The position numbers and the translations under genes are program-made. A stretch of DNA of 64,000 bases from Iris pallida (lineage: Eukaryota > Streptophyta > Magnoliopsida > Asparagales > Iridaceae): positions 8,264,868 through 8,328,867 of the forward strand of contig JANAVB010010791.1 of the NCBI GenBank assembly GCA_029216955.1, given 5' to 3'. Below, piece by piece: positions 21,087 to 31,579 of the stretch. The notes under the pieces were generated by a model. The model was not told where the DNA came from and made no database searches. It saw nothing but the letters and a program-made list of their open reading frames with translations. Within the stretch, counting starts at the first letter, position 1, and the number at the start of each line of letters is the position of its first letter.

Positions 21087-22969
21087 CTTATACTTCCCAT
21101 TGTCTTCCTCTATCAAATACAACGCAGTACGTCTACATATGTCTTCCAAGTCCAACCTGGCCTTGGAATTGTCTTTCGTCTTTTCCTTTACATCCATCAC
21201 AGTATTTATTATACACATTCTTTTTGACATGCATGACATCAAGGTTATGTTTGATCAGATTGGTGCCCCAATATGGGAGGTCCCAGAATATAATCCTCTT
21301 CGTCCAGTTATGAGTGCGACTAAATCCATCACACTTGTACCCCTTTGTTGCCTCTTCGATAGCACTTGACAAATCTTTGACCTCCTCCCATATCATGTCT
21401 TTGGTCCACCTTGGTGGTGGATTGGCATGCTCCACAATGCCGACACGAAAAGCATTTTTGTTCCTCTGGAACGGATAATCATTTGGCAGGAATTGTTGAT
21501 AACAATCAATGAAGCATATTTTTCCTTAGTGCTTCAAATAGAAAGCCTTCGTATGGTCCATGCAATATGGACATGAGAGACGACTATGAGTGCTCCATTC
21601 CGATAACATTCTATCGGTCGAAAAGTCGTTGATGGTCCACATAAGTGCGGCCCTCATCTGAAAGTACTACTTTTTAGAAACATCATACGTGTTGGCACCT
21701 ACTTTTCATAGCTGATTCAACTCATCTATCAACGACTATAAGTACACATCGATGATCCACTTTAGATTGTTCGCACCCAGGATAATAACGGTTAGGAATA
21801 TATAAGGAGTCTTCATACACATCCACGGCGGTAGGTTGTATGGATTGACAATCATAGGTCAACATGTATAATGGAAACCCGAAAGTCCAAATGGGGTAAA
21901 AATGAGGAGAGTCCCGATCTTACATTACGCAAATCAGAAGCAAAATATGGATACTTTCGATCAATGTGCTTCTATGCTTCTCTATCGGATGGATGATCCA
22001 ATACTCCATCGATCTGTTTTCGCCTGTGCCAACTCATATTTTTGACAGTCTCCTTCACCATAAACAACCTCTACAACCACGACATCGAAAGAAGTAGTGC
22101 GTCGAATCGGTCGGCTTCCTCGCACCGGGAGTCCTACTTGTACTAGTTGTCATGTAGCGATCAACACCACAAAATCTGCACATGTCTTCATCCTTATCGT
22201 CCTTGTAGTATAACATGCATCCATTACAACATGTATTAATTTTATCATATCTCATCCAGAGCGATCTCATCATTCTCTTAGATCGGTAGAAGTCTACAGA
22301 TAACTTGGCACCATCCTGCAAGATCTCTATAATCAAATCGATGATTATGTAGTAGCGTTCTTGAGACATGTTAAAATCAGACTTGATGCTCAGCAGTCTT
22401 GTAACCACCTCCAACGGTGAATGATCCTCATAACCAGTATACAAAGGAGACCTTGCCTTCTCCAGAAACACCATGAACTTTGTAGCATCGACATTCGATG
22501 CCTCCTCAGCCGCCTTATGATTTTCTGAATAAAAATTAAGCCCCGTAGCATCGAAAACATGTTCACCCACCCTTCGTCGTAATCAGCGTAGTCGTAGAAA
22601 TCTATATATGGCTCTACATAAGGCTCCGACTCCGATGCTAAAGGCACAAGTTCTCTATGTAAGGTCCACTGATAGTAATTTGGCATAAAATTCCTCTTGT
22701 ACAAATAATATGTTAGGTCCACTTCTGGATGATATTTCAAGTTGCGATATCTCACACATGGATACTTAATTTTGGTGTGGACCATGTACTGAGGGAACAC
22801 CGTCGCAAACAACAAGAACTGCTCTACCCTTTGTATAAATTTATCCTATACATTGCATTTGTCATCAGGATGACGATTATACATCCATGAATAATGCCAC
22901 AGATAGTAATTTATATCTATTTGAAAATAATTCTGCGAAGATGCATACACATTATTCGAGTATACTATC
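21087..22969 (-). pseudogene. CACTA (En/Spm) TNP2-like transposase, N-terminal part
   Basis: Minus-strand frames line up with TNP2-type transposases. In order they are SWMYNRHP (near 22880), FDATGLNFYSENHKAAEEA (near 22560), LYTGYEDHSPLEVVTRLLSIK, a CNGCMLYYKDDKDEDMCRFCG zinc-like segment (near 22200), RAALMWTINDFSTDRMLS (near 21650), CPYCMDHTKAFYLKH, and HNLDVMHVKKNV (near 21230). It has several stops and at least one frameshift (near 22570). The family cuts and pastes CACTA elements. The left end stops at 21086 against Tat-C and the right side is broken by the LTR starting at 22970. No CACTA terminal repeat was found. Confidence 0.8.
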
Positions 22970-23604
22970 TGTAATCCCGTTTCCAAAAAAATTGAATTTA
23001 TAAATTTTTTGTCCAATATCTTGAATTTTTATAAGTTATTGAGCATGAATGTTTTCTTTTATTTTAAAGAAATGATTGTCAAAATATTATTTGTAAATAA
23101 ATTTTCTTTTATTATAGTTAATATTTTATTTTTGATCCTATAGTTTATATTCATTTATGAATTTATTATTTAGCCCAAATTAATATTATTTATTAAATAT
23201 TCAACTTTAAAAAATTGTTTATTTAATATTATTTTATTTAATTAAAGTTTATTTTAGCCTACCAAGCCTTATGTTTGGATTTTAGGCTAGCCTAGCCTAT
23301 TAGCCTACCAAGCCTACCAAGCCTTGGACTTGGACTGTCGGCTACAAACTAATATTGTATTCCTAATTTATTTGTACTAACTATTAGTGGATTAGGGCTT
23401 TAGATTAATTAATAGTTAGTAATTAGTTATTAATTACTAGATTAGTTAGAAGGTTAGTTGTTAATGGATAGTGATTAGTTAGTGGTCTTTACTATTTGTC
23501 CTTAGATCTATTATATTTTATACTAGCATATGTGCACGTGCATTTCTTAATTAGTTTAGGAAGACTCTTTAGGAAGACCAAAGAGTAGTCTTCCTAATTA
23601 CTAA

Positions 23605-24160
23605 GGGTCCGTTTGGATAGTCTTTCTAAAATATCTTTCTGAAAACAGTTTTTTGAAAGTGAGTTATAAAATTGTTTTCTGAGTATGAAAATTCTGGATT
23701 TGCGTTTGGTTACTTTCATCTGAATTTTTCTTTTAAGAAATGAAAGTTCCAAATTCTGTTTGGTAAAATATTTTCCGACAATAACTTTTTATTAAAATTT
23801 TATAAAATAATTGTATTAAAATTAATCTGTCTGTGTCCATTTTGTGTCGCTACCAAAGATTTTTTGTGTCCAACAAAATGTCTCATGGTCACTCAATTCG
23901 TGTCTGACACAGACACTTTTTTGTGTCTAACAAAATATGTCGACGAGGCGGTCGTAGGTCGAAGGCGACCACCACATCGACTGTGCTGCGGTCGTCGTCG
24001 GGGCCGAGCATTTGTCGTCACCGTCGGTCAAGACTTGTCACCGCCACTCGGCCGTCACCAGCACAGCGTCGTCGAGGTCGTCGTCATCGGGGTCATAATG
24101 TCCTCGAGTTCGTCGTGGCCTTGCCGTCGTCGAGGTCATCGTGGCCTCATCGTCGTCGAG

Positions 24161-24210
<50 letters not shown>

Positions 24211-24515
24211 AACCTTGCAGAGAGGTCGAAGAGGAAAGAGAGTTCTTTCTTTTTTTTCCTGGTATTTTTTGAGGAGAGAGAAAGAAAGGCTTTGGGGCTT
24301 TGGGGAGAGGGGTGAGGTGGGGCCCGCATGACTTTGACAAAACAGCTGCTAGAAAACAGCTTTCAGCTCTTTTCTAAAAGCTGAGTTATAACTACAGATC
24401 TCTAAAAAAAAAATTCTAAACGTCATTTCCGAGTTGTCTCGTCCAAACAGATTTTTGTCCACTTTTTGAGTTATAACTCAGAAATGTGTTTTCTAAACAC
24501 TAACCAAACGCACCC
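23605..24515. mobile_element. PIF/Harbinger-like non-autonomous element (911 bp)
   Basis: The termini are GGGTCCGTTTGGATAGT and the inverted GGGTGCGTTTGGTTAGT. Both are flanked by TAA (23602-23604 and 24516-24518), the 3-bp target duplication of PIF/Harbinger elements. Subterminal GAGTTATAA phrases occur on both sides. The centre holds a GTC/GTCG-rich block (23935-24165) and a GA microsatellite, and no transposase. The open frames inside are low-complexity. Confidence 0.75.
24164..24206. repeat. (GA)n microsatellite
   Basis: GA run of about 42 bp inside the PIF/Harbinger-like element. Confidence 0.95.
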
Positions 24516-25680
24516 TAAGTTGTCCTTATTAAAATTAATGAACTATTTTTAATTAGTATAAGTATATAAGGGTATTTTCGGAATTCAAAAGTTTCACCAT
24601 CTAAATTTTCCTATTATATAGTAGAATATATTTGTTCCACTCAATCTTGGAGAGTACTCCATTTTTTCAACTAAAATAATAGGGACTCTCCATTATTTTA
24701 TATAAAATATTTCCACTCTCTCAGCCAGCAGTTCCGTCTGCCGGACCGCCATGTGCCGCCGTTGTTGGCCGAACTCCGATGAAGCGCCGCCTCGTCGTCT
24801 CATCCCTGAACTTCCTTCCCTCTTTCTTCTCTTTGTCTTCAAAGCCACTCCGATGACCCACCACCACCGTCTCTGCATCTTCATAACCATCGACCATCCC
24901 TTGCTTACCTTTTCTTCCTGTAAAACTAGACATTGACATCAGACCACTCCAACACCCTCATCGAACACCCCTACTGAACTTCGACCACGTTACGCCAGAC
25001 CACATCATCGCCAGCAGCCCCTTCGACCTAGCCAACGTCACACTAGCCCTAGATTTGCCAAAATCACCACCCAGATCTATCTCAACCCACCGTCATCGAC
25101 CCCGCGACTGCCTCCTTCTCTTTTTGGCCACTTCACCAACCCTAGATCAGCCAAAATCACCACCCAGATCCAGTCCTACTTCCCCGACAACCACCATTAA
25201 CAACTATCATAAACCAAACAAAAACCTTCACCTAAGTTTGTCGTCTGCCTTCCGATCTGTCGTCGACCCATACGTTCAGCATCGCACTGCGCTCCTTCCT
25301 GCGTTGCAGCACCGTCATCTCCCTCGATCAAAGCCTCGGCCAGATCTCCTCTGTTCGAGCGATGCCCCACATTTCTAGACCGATGACTGAGCGTAGTCGA
25401 CAGATCTGCCACTGGCGTCATGAGCGTTACCATCCCCAGCCGCCAGCGCCTCCGTGCCTCCGCATTCGTCGTCTCGATGAGCCTTCCCTCAATCCTTCCG
25501 CTCCCTCTTTTCTCAATCTCTTGATCTCTCTATCTCTTTCTTTTTCCCCTCTCTCGATCAACTCTATTTTCCCCTATTTCGATTTCTTCTCCTTTATCTC
25601 TCTCTTATTAGTTCTCACAGAGACTGGGTATTTTATTTTTTTAATTAATTAATTATTTTATTTGTTGATAACAGTAGCAT
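24516..25680 (+). other. CT-rich and GC-rich part of the diverged LTR
   Basis: This lies between the 911-bp element and the AT-rich 3' half of the LTR. It is rich in GCCG, CCACC and TCTCTC, like the transcribed GC-rich block of the Tekay-B LTRs (53200-53590). Open frames at 24751-24936 and 25055-25378 are short and proline/serine-rich. I see no gene. Confidence 0.45.
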
Positions 25681-27450
25681 ATATTTAGGTTGATTGTTAA
25701 TAGGCTTTAAAACATGTGGAGTTCATTGGACTTTGGGTTTGGGCCTTGGGCTGAAACCCTAAAAGGAAAATGATTGATTGTTTTTGGCTTTAAACAATAT
25801 ATTTTAGTTTAATCTCTACGCATAATTGTTGGGCTTTTTGAATTTTATGTTGTTTACTTATTGAATTAGATAATTAGGCCTTAAGCCTAGTAAATTTTAA
25901 ATACAATCTTGAATATTTATTTATATTACTTTAAATGAATTTGGCCTTGGGCCTACATAACCACTTTGGGCTTTTACTTATATTTGGGCTCTTATTTATT
26001 TGGACATTTATGTATAATAATTTCTAAAAACTTTATTCTTTTAACTAATACTAGTAAAAGTTTATTATGAGTTATAATTTATCATGTCTTCAAAATATAT
26101 CATAACTTCTAAATAGTTTAAAAGTAAGTTCTAGTATAAATTTCTGAATATGATTAAATATGGGATTCTCTTTCCTTTAGTCTAGATTTATTTCCGATAA
26201 TGACTAATTAAATCATTTCCTTTACGAACGTGGACTTCTATCTTAACCTCAAAACTTGCGCCGAACTCTAGTTCTGGACTTGTACATATCAAACTGGGCT
26301 ATTTGGACTATTTTAGACTCAACGGAACTATCTGTCTCATCGTTTGGGATTATTTATTGGATTTTAGCTTCTAAACTATTCCATGGCGACACGTTCGTGT
26401 TGTTCACGTAGACAACAACAACCCAAGGCAAGTACTTACATAATCGCTTTACTCTATTTCAAATTTTTACATGTATATTCTTGAATATTGACATGACTCT
26501 TATACGAGATTAGTGTTTATAGATTCTACATCATGATTGTAGTGTTTTACATGCTTCACATTATGATTTAAATCCATGATTACTAGTTGGACGCGAAATA
26601 GCTTAGTATGTATGTGTTCAAAACCCGTACTCTTTTGTACCGTGCCTGACAGCTAATCATATACTGCACGCATAATTAAGCCTAACCTTGTAGATCTCTC
26701 AGTCCGATCACATATAGAACGTGGTATTTCAAATACACTTAGTATATATATGACTTACACATTTCATATTGATTATGTCACATGCCTTGATTCCCTGCCA
26801 TAATTTTATTTCTTCTGCTTATATAGATGTCAGATCACTCATTTCTCTTCTCTTACTTTACATTATATTATATAGTTCCTATCATGTTATAATGAATAGT
26901 AGATCATGTACTGTACTTGCTCCAATCCTCACAAGGTAACCACAATTTTAGGCAATGACTTAAAGAACTATTGCCCCACTTATTATCGCACACCTGGAGC
27001 TAATCATGGTTTATCTAAGGATGCAGAAGATGCTGTAGCAGACTTACCACTGGAGGTTGCTTAGTTTTAGATTATACTTTCTGCTTATTAGAATATGTTG
27101 TCTGAACATTTTGAGATGTACTATTTTCTGAGGATTATTGTACTTGACTTTCTAGTTTGGACTCTGTGGACTTGTCTTTCTATTCATATGTACTTATTAG
27201 TACTGATGATTGAGTTTTATCTTGTTATCATGATTTTCATTATGTGCTAGATTTGGATATACTTGAGGATTAGACAACGTACTACTGCCGACTTTACGGT
27301 GTAGGATGGACGTATTCCACGTATTTGTGCCTAAACTTTCGAGTGTGGGTCGTGATATTGCCCAAATAGATGCATAGATGGATATACATGTTCAACATGT
27401 GACTATCCAAAAACTTGTAAACGTGGACAACTCCGATTTCAAACCCTAAA

Positions 27451-27766
27451 TAAGTGTCATCACGTGTTCAATGTCAGCCCGTCTCTTCAAAGAAAATTTA
27501 CTTCTGCAAGCCTTTTAAGGCTTTCAGAGTTATATCAGATTTTCAAAAAATATTAGAAAATGCTAAGTATTATAATTTTTCTTTTCTAGGATTTTTCTTC
27601 TTTGTTTTTTTATAATTTTTTACTCCTTTCATTCTTTATCCTTTCTTCTATTTTCTAGGAAAGTGGTATAACTCTAAAAGCCTCAAAAAGGCTTACAGAT
27701 GTAAATTTACTTTTTTAGAGAAGAGCTGACATGGACACATGCCTTTGGGCTGACATGAACACTTAA
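27451..27766. mobile_element. Foldback (MITE-like) element
   Basis: Long imperfect inverted repeat. The left arm (27451-27540) begins TAAGTGT and contains AATGTCAGCCC and GCAAGCCTTTTAAGGC. The right arm (27664-27766) is its approximate complement and ends ATGAACACTTAA. The loop is about 120 bp of AT-rich DNA. There is no coding capacity. The class is not assigned because the duplication is ambiguous. Confidence 0.6.
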
Positions 27767-28021
27767 CATAGGAGGTCAATTAACCTATAACACAGTTAGT
27801 AATAGATACTTAGCACTTACCTTCCTAGAACTAACCTTCAAGTATTTTCTTATCGATACCTAGCACTTACCTACATATCACCTTAACTCTAGGTATTTGT
27901 GTATCATAAGGATATCACATACCATGGTACACAATATCACATTCATACTCTCTTGTATATCTTGAGACTAGGATACAGTTTCAAATACCCATAATACTAA
28001 CTATACTTGGCACTTGGTATC
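27767..28021. other. Short intergenic segment
   Basis: No gene. Two copies of a phrase containing TAGCACTTACCT (near 27813 and 27863) form a small local repeat. Confidence 0.4.
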
Positions 28022-29046
28022 TGTTGGCCCATTGGTCATGGTCAAACCTGATTTTAATAATTGGTAAACTCTGTCTCGATATACGGAGCTACTTCTATGT
28101 TTACTCAAAACGTTTTGGAGACTGATCAAGATCGGATATCTACTCAGTTCAAGACACGGAAGCTATATTTGCCACTTGAGTCTATATTTCTTTTTGCAAT
28201 GTAATGTTTACTTCTATTGAGTTTAGGAATACATTGTACACCGAGTCGTACTAGCAAATAGACTATCAAAAATCGTTTTTAAAAAATGACCTATGTTTTT
28301 GAAAAATATCCCTTATTTACAAAAGCTTCTGAAGGATTTTAAAAAGCCCAAAAATTACTTTTGAAAAACCCTGACAGAACTCGGCCAGAGTTTGGCCAGA
28401 GTTCGGTTAGCGACCGTTTGATTTTCGAACGTTTGAAAAACTTGATCTCCCTTCGGTTGCAGATTTTTACATAGAGTTCTGTCCGAATTCTGCCAGAATT
28501 CTGCCAGAGTTCTGCCTTTGGAAAAACTATAAATAGAGAAGAATTATTACCATTTCAAATCACTCATTCACTTTAATCTCTTCTCTTCTAAGCTTACGTT
28601 TCTTTCCAAAGAGTTCTAAAAAGCTTTTATTTTAAAATACCAAGCCAGTTACAATTTTCTAGTCAATTTGCCGGTACGGTGCGATCTAAAAGATTTTAGA
28701 AAAATTGTAATCAGAGGCTTGATTGAAGAAAGACTCTTTAAAATTAAAGTTGGTCGAGTTCTTCATATCAAAGCTCGCGTCTGTAGAAGTTATAAGGACT
28801 TCGTATGTTGGATTCAACTAGAAGCTAGGGTTCTTCCGACTGGACTAGTCCTCGCAAGAGGGAAACCAGTATACATCGCTGTGTTTACGTTTGCCTTCTG
28901 ATCTCATTTCTTTTATAGTTATTGTTTTATGATTATTGATTTAATTATGTGATCTTACTGCTAATAAGTTTTTAATTAGCAATATTTTACTGCCTACTCT
29001 ATTCACCCTCCTCTAGAGTATTCTGTTTTACGACTTCGTTCCTACA
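28022..29046 (+). repeat. Copia 5' LTR (1025 bp)
   Basis: It starts TGTTGGCCCATT and ends TTCCTACA directly before the primer-binding site. A TATA box lies at 28528. A short repeat with the core GAGTTC(G/T)G and CCAGA (near 28380-28510) precedes the TATA box. The partner LTR is absent, so the left end rests on the TGTTGG motif and typical length. Confidence 0.7.
28528..28536 (+). promoter_or_regulatory. TATA box of the copia LTR
   Basis: TATAAATAG at a normal distance from the LTR end. Confidence 0.7.
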
Positions 29047-29047
29047 A

Positions 29048-29060
29048 TTGGTATTAGAGC
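29048..29060 (+). promoter_or_regulatory. Copia primer-binding site (initiator tRNA-Met)
   Basis: TTGGTATTAGAGC, one base off TTGGTATCAGAGC, lies one base after the LTR. Confidence 0.85.
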
Positions 29061-29139
29061 GGGTTATACAGGTAAAGCAAAATAAAATTGCAGTTATATT
29101 CAATTATTCTTAATTGCTATATAAATCATAGTATAATAC

Positions 29140-30223
29140 ATGGCAACTGTAAAATTCATAAGTGAAGGCCAAGCCACAAACAGACCTCCACTGTTTGACA
29201 GCATAAACTACACTTATTGAAAAACACGGATGAGCTTCTTTTTAAAATATTTTGATTTTGACTTATGGTCTATAGTTATTGATCGCTACAAAAAGCCTCC
29301 TCGTATTACTGTTGATGGAGTTTTAGTTGATAAATCCCATGATAAATATACTGAGGATGACAAGAAAAGACCAGTCTTGATGCACATGCTATTAACGCTT
29401 TATTTTGTACTTTAGACAGAACTGAGTTTAACAGGGTATCGACTTGCACAACATCGAATGAAGTGTGGAAACTTCTCGAAGTAACCCATGAAGGAACAAC
29501 GCAAGTCAAGGAGTCAATGATCAGCAGACTTACTCAAGAGTATGAGACATTCAAGATGAAGCCAAATGAATCCGTCACTCAGATGTTTACGAGATTCCTG
29601 GATATTGTAAATCCTTTGTCTTTATTAGGCAAGAAATACAGTAACCATGAGAAGATTTGCAAACTTCTACGAGCTCTCACGAAGAATTGGATTCCAAAGG
29701 CTACAACAATTATTGAAGGAAACGACCTCTCAATAATGTCTCTGGAAACACTCATGGGTAAGCTACTCACTCACGAGTTGGAACTTCAAGACTTTGAAGA
29801 TGCTACACAAAAGAAAAAATCAGAGAAGTCGATCGCTTTCAAGGCTAAACATAGAAGAATTGTCAAAGATGATTCTGACGACAATGACTCTGACTCTGAA
29901 GATCAAGCTCTTCTGGTAAGGAAATTCAAGAAGTTCATGTGATTCAACAGAAGAACAAAAGACAGCAACAGCAATAGCAACAACAACGAGGAAGATCCTA
30001 TTTGCTACGGATGTAAGAAGAAAGGACATATGAAGAAAGATTGTCCAACATCATCATCATCAACAAGAAAAAGTAGCAAATACAAAGGTTACCTGAAGAG
30101 ATCTACATCAAGGAAGTAAGCCAATACAAGCATATGGCATGAGTGCGAAGCCAACAACTCAGAAGACGAACAATCGGATGATGCTGCAAATGTATTCTTG
30201 ATGGCTTGCGATCAGGTAACCAC
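29140..30223 (+). pseudogene. Copia gag, N-terminal part
   Basis: The ATG at 29140 (MATVKFISEGQ) starts a SIRE-type gag. A stop (about 29218) and a frameshift (about 29385) precede the conserved core SRLTQEYETFKMKPNESV (near 29523), a UBN2-like gag region. A further stop is at about 29940. The zinc knuckle CYGCKKKGHMKKDC lies at about 30002-30043 and binds genomic RNA. The frame is cut at 30223 by the Tat-B insertion and resumes at 42849. Confidence 0.8.
30219..30223 (+). repeat. Tat-B target-site duplication, left copy
   Basis: ACCAC, repeated at 42844-42848 directly after the 3' LTR. It is the 5-bp product of integrase. Confidence 0.9.
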
Positions 30224-31579
30224 TGTAGAAGCATGAAAAATATCAGAGTAATGGTCCATACGGCTCTGGGAAGAAGCCCATGTGGCTCATACAGGAACTG
30301 CCTTATGAGATTCAAAGAAGACTCTCAGTCTCATGCGGCTCGGGAGTGTATGCGGTTCAACAGGAATATGCGGCTCGATCGACGCCACATCCCCCCTTGG
30401 GATCCTTCCCTACAGCTGGCCATTTGAGTAGTGGCCTCATTTAATGCTTTGACATGACTCGACGACCGTGACGGCTCTGACATAAAGCGTCATAATGGTT
30501 CTGACATAATAACTGACTCTTCGAAAAAAGAAGAAAATCTCTGACCCGATCCGACAGAAGTCCTAGATTGCCACGTGGCACGTCTCATGCGGCTTAAATG
30601 GGGAACAGCTTCATGCGGCTCACTAAGAAGTCACCCTATATGGCCAGCAGAAATCAGCCATATGCGGCCCACCGAGAACCCAGTCCCTGCGTCTCAATAC
30701 AACGCTAGCTTATGCGGCTCGTAGAGATTATGCATATGCGACTCATTGAGAGTTCATCCCCTGTGGCTTAATAAAGCACTGTCCCATGCGGCTCACGAAG
30801 ATTATCTCCCTGCGGTTCAGGTCTTGTCTATCCCATACGGCTCTGGCAGGACCCATAATTGAAACACGTGGCATCGGATCAATCAAGGATTTAACCGAAT
30901 CTCAACAAATATATTTGACATCATCATAATTACTGAGATCAAGGCATATCATTTATCATCAAGCCAATGGGACACATGGCGAGCAATCGGACATTGGTAT
31001 AATCAATCATGAAGATTTAAAGTAGTTAACATTAACTGCTCACAAGATACGGTGCTATCCGTATTAATGGCCTAGATTCATTATAATCATGATTAAGGGT
31101 TCAGATAGATTGAAAGAGCGCCGACATTCCAAACGAATGATCATTAGCAAACCCTAATGGTCATACCCCACTCTTATAAATAGCCAGCATCATTTCTTTG
31201 CAGAACCACGGGCAACAAGAGAATAAAAAAAAAGAGACAGATATACAGAGAGAGCTCCCCCTTTTTTTTGATAATCACAGAGAGAGAGAAGCCAGGAGAG
31301 CAACATGAGGAGAAGCAAGAAGGGCATTTCTTCGTCCACGCCAAGCAGATCTTCTCCGAGCCAAGACTGCATACCGATCGTCCAAGGAGTAAGGCAGAGC
31401 GGCCGTCGCTTTCCCGAGCCTCTATCGTCACCCCCAGAATCTAAAATAAACAATTGTACTTAGACTGCTGTACCTAGGTTTTCGTCCCTAGGCTTTCTTT
31501 GTACAAGCGAGTTTGTATTGTGAGTCTAAGTTCAGTCCTCCCATAAAACTGTTCTGTACTTTACAATCAATGGCAAACA
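30224..31579 (+). repeat. Tat-B 5' LTR (1356 bp)
   Basis: U3 (to about 30850) carries about 18 variants of TATGCGGCTC. The TATA box is at 31175 and AATAAA at about 31444. The last bases, AATGGCAAACA, contain the first in-frame gag ATG (31570). Confidence 0.92.
31175..31183 (+). promoter_or_regulatory. TATA box of the Tat-B 5' LTR
   Basis: TATAAATAG. The 3' LTR has TATAAACAG at the matching place (42434). Confidence 0.75.

Larger units (their letters stand above)
22970..27357 (+). repeat. Diverged Tekay-type LTR, probably solo
   Basis: It starts TGTAATCCCGTTTCCAAA, comparable with the Tekay-A start. It ends with a block homologous to the Tekay-A LTR end (CGTACTACTGCCGAC near 27280, then GGGTCGTGATA at 27357). 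Without the 911-bp insertion it is about 3.5 kb, in the range of the Tekay LTRs here. No polypurine tract precedes it and no Tekay leader follows it. It lies in the CACTA remnant. The flanking 5-mers (CTATC, TTGCC) do not match, so a duplication is not confirmed. Confidence 0.65.

Noticed and set aside
23864..24340. Arg/Ser-rich frames on both strands
   Set aside because: They come from GTCG triplets and the GA repeat inside the PIF/Harbinger-like element.
24751..25652. Possible host exon in CT-rich, GC-rich DNA
   Set aside because: It lies inside the diverged Tekay-type LTR and matches the composition of the same LTR part in Tekay-B. No splice sites or domain supported a gene.
28668..28901. 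Open frame of 77 codons
   Set aside because: It lies in the transcribed part of the copia LTR before the primer-binding site.
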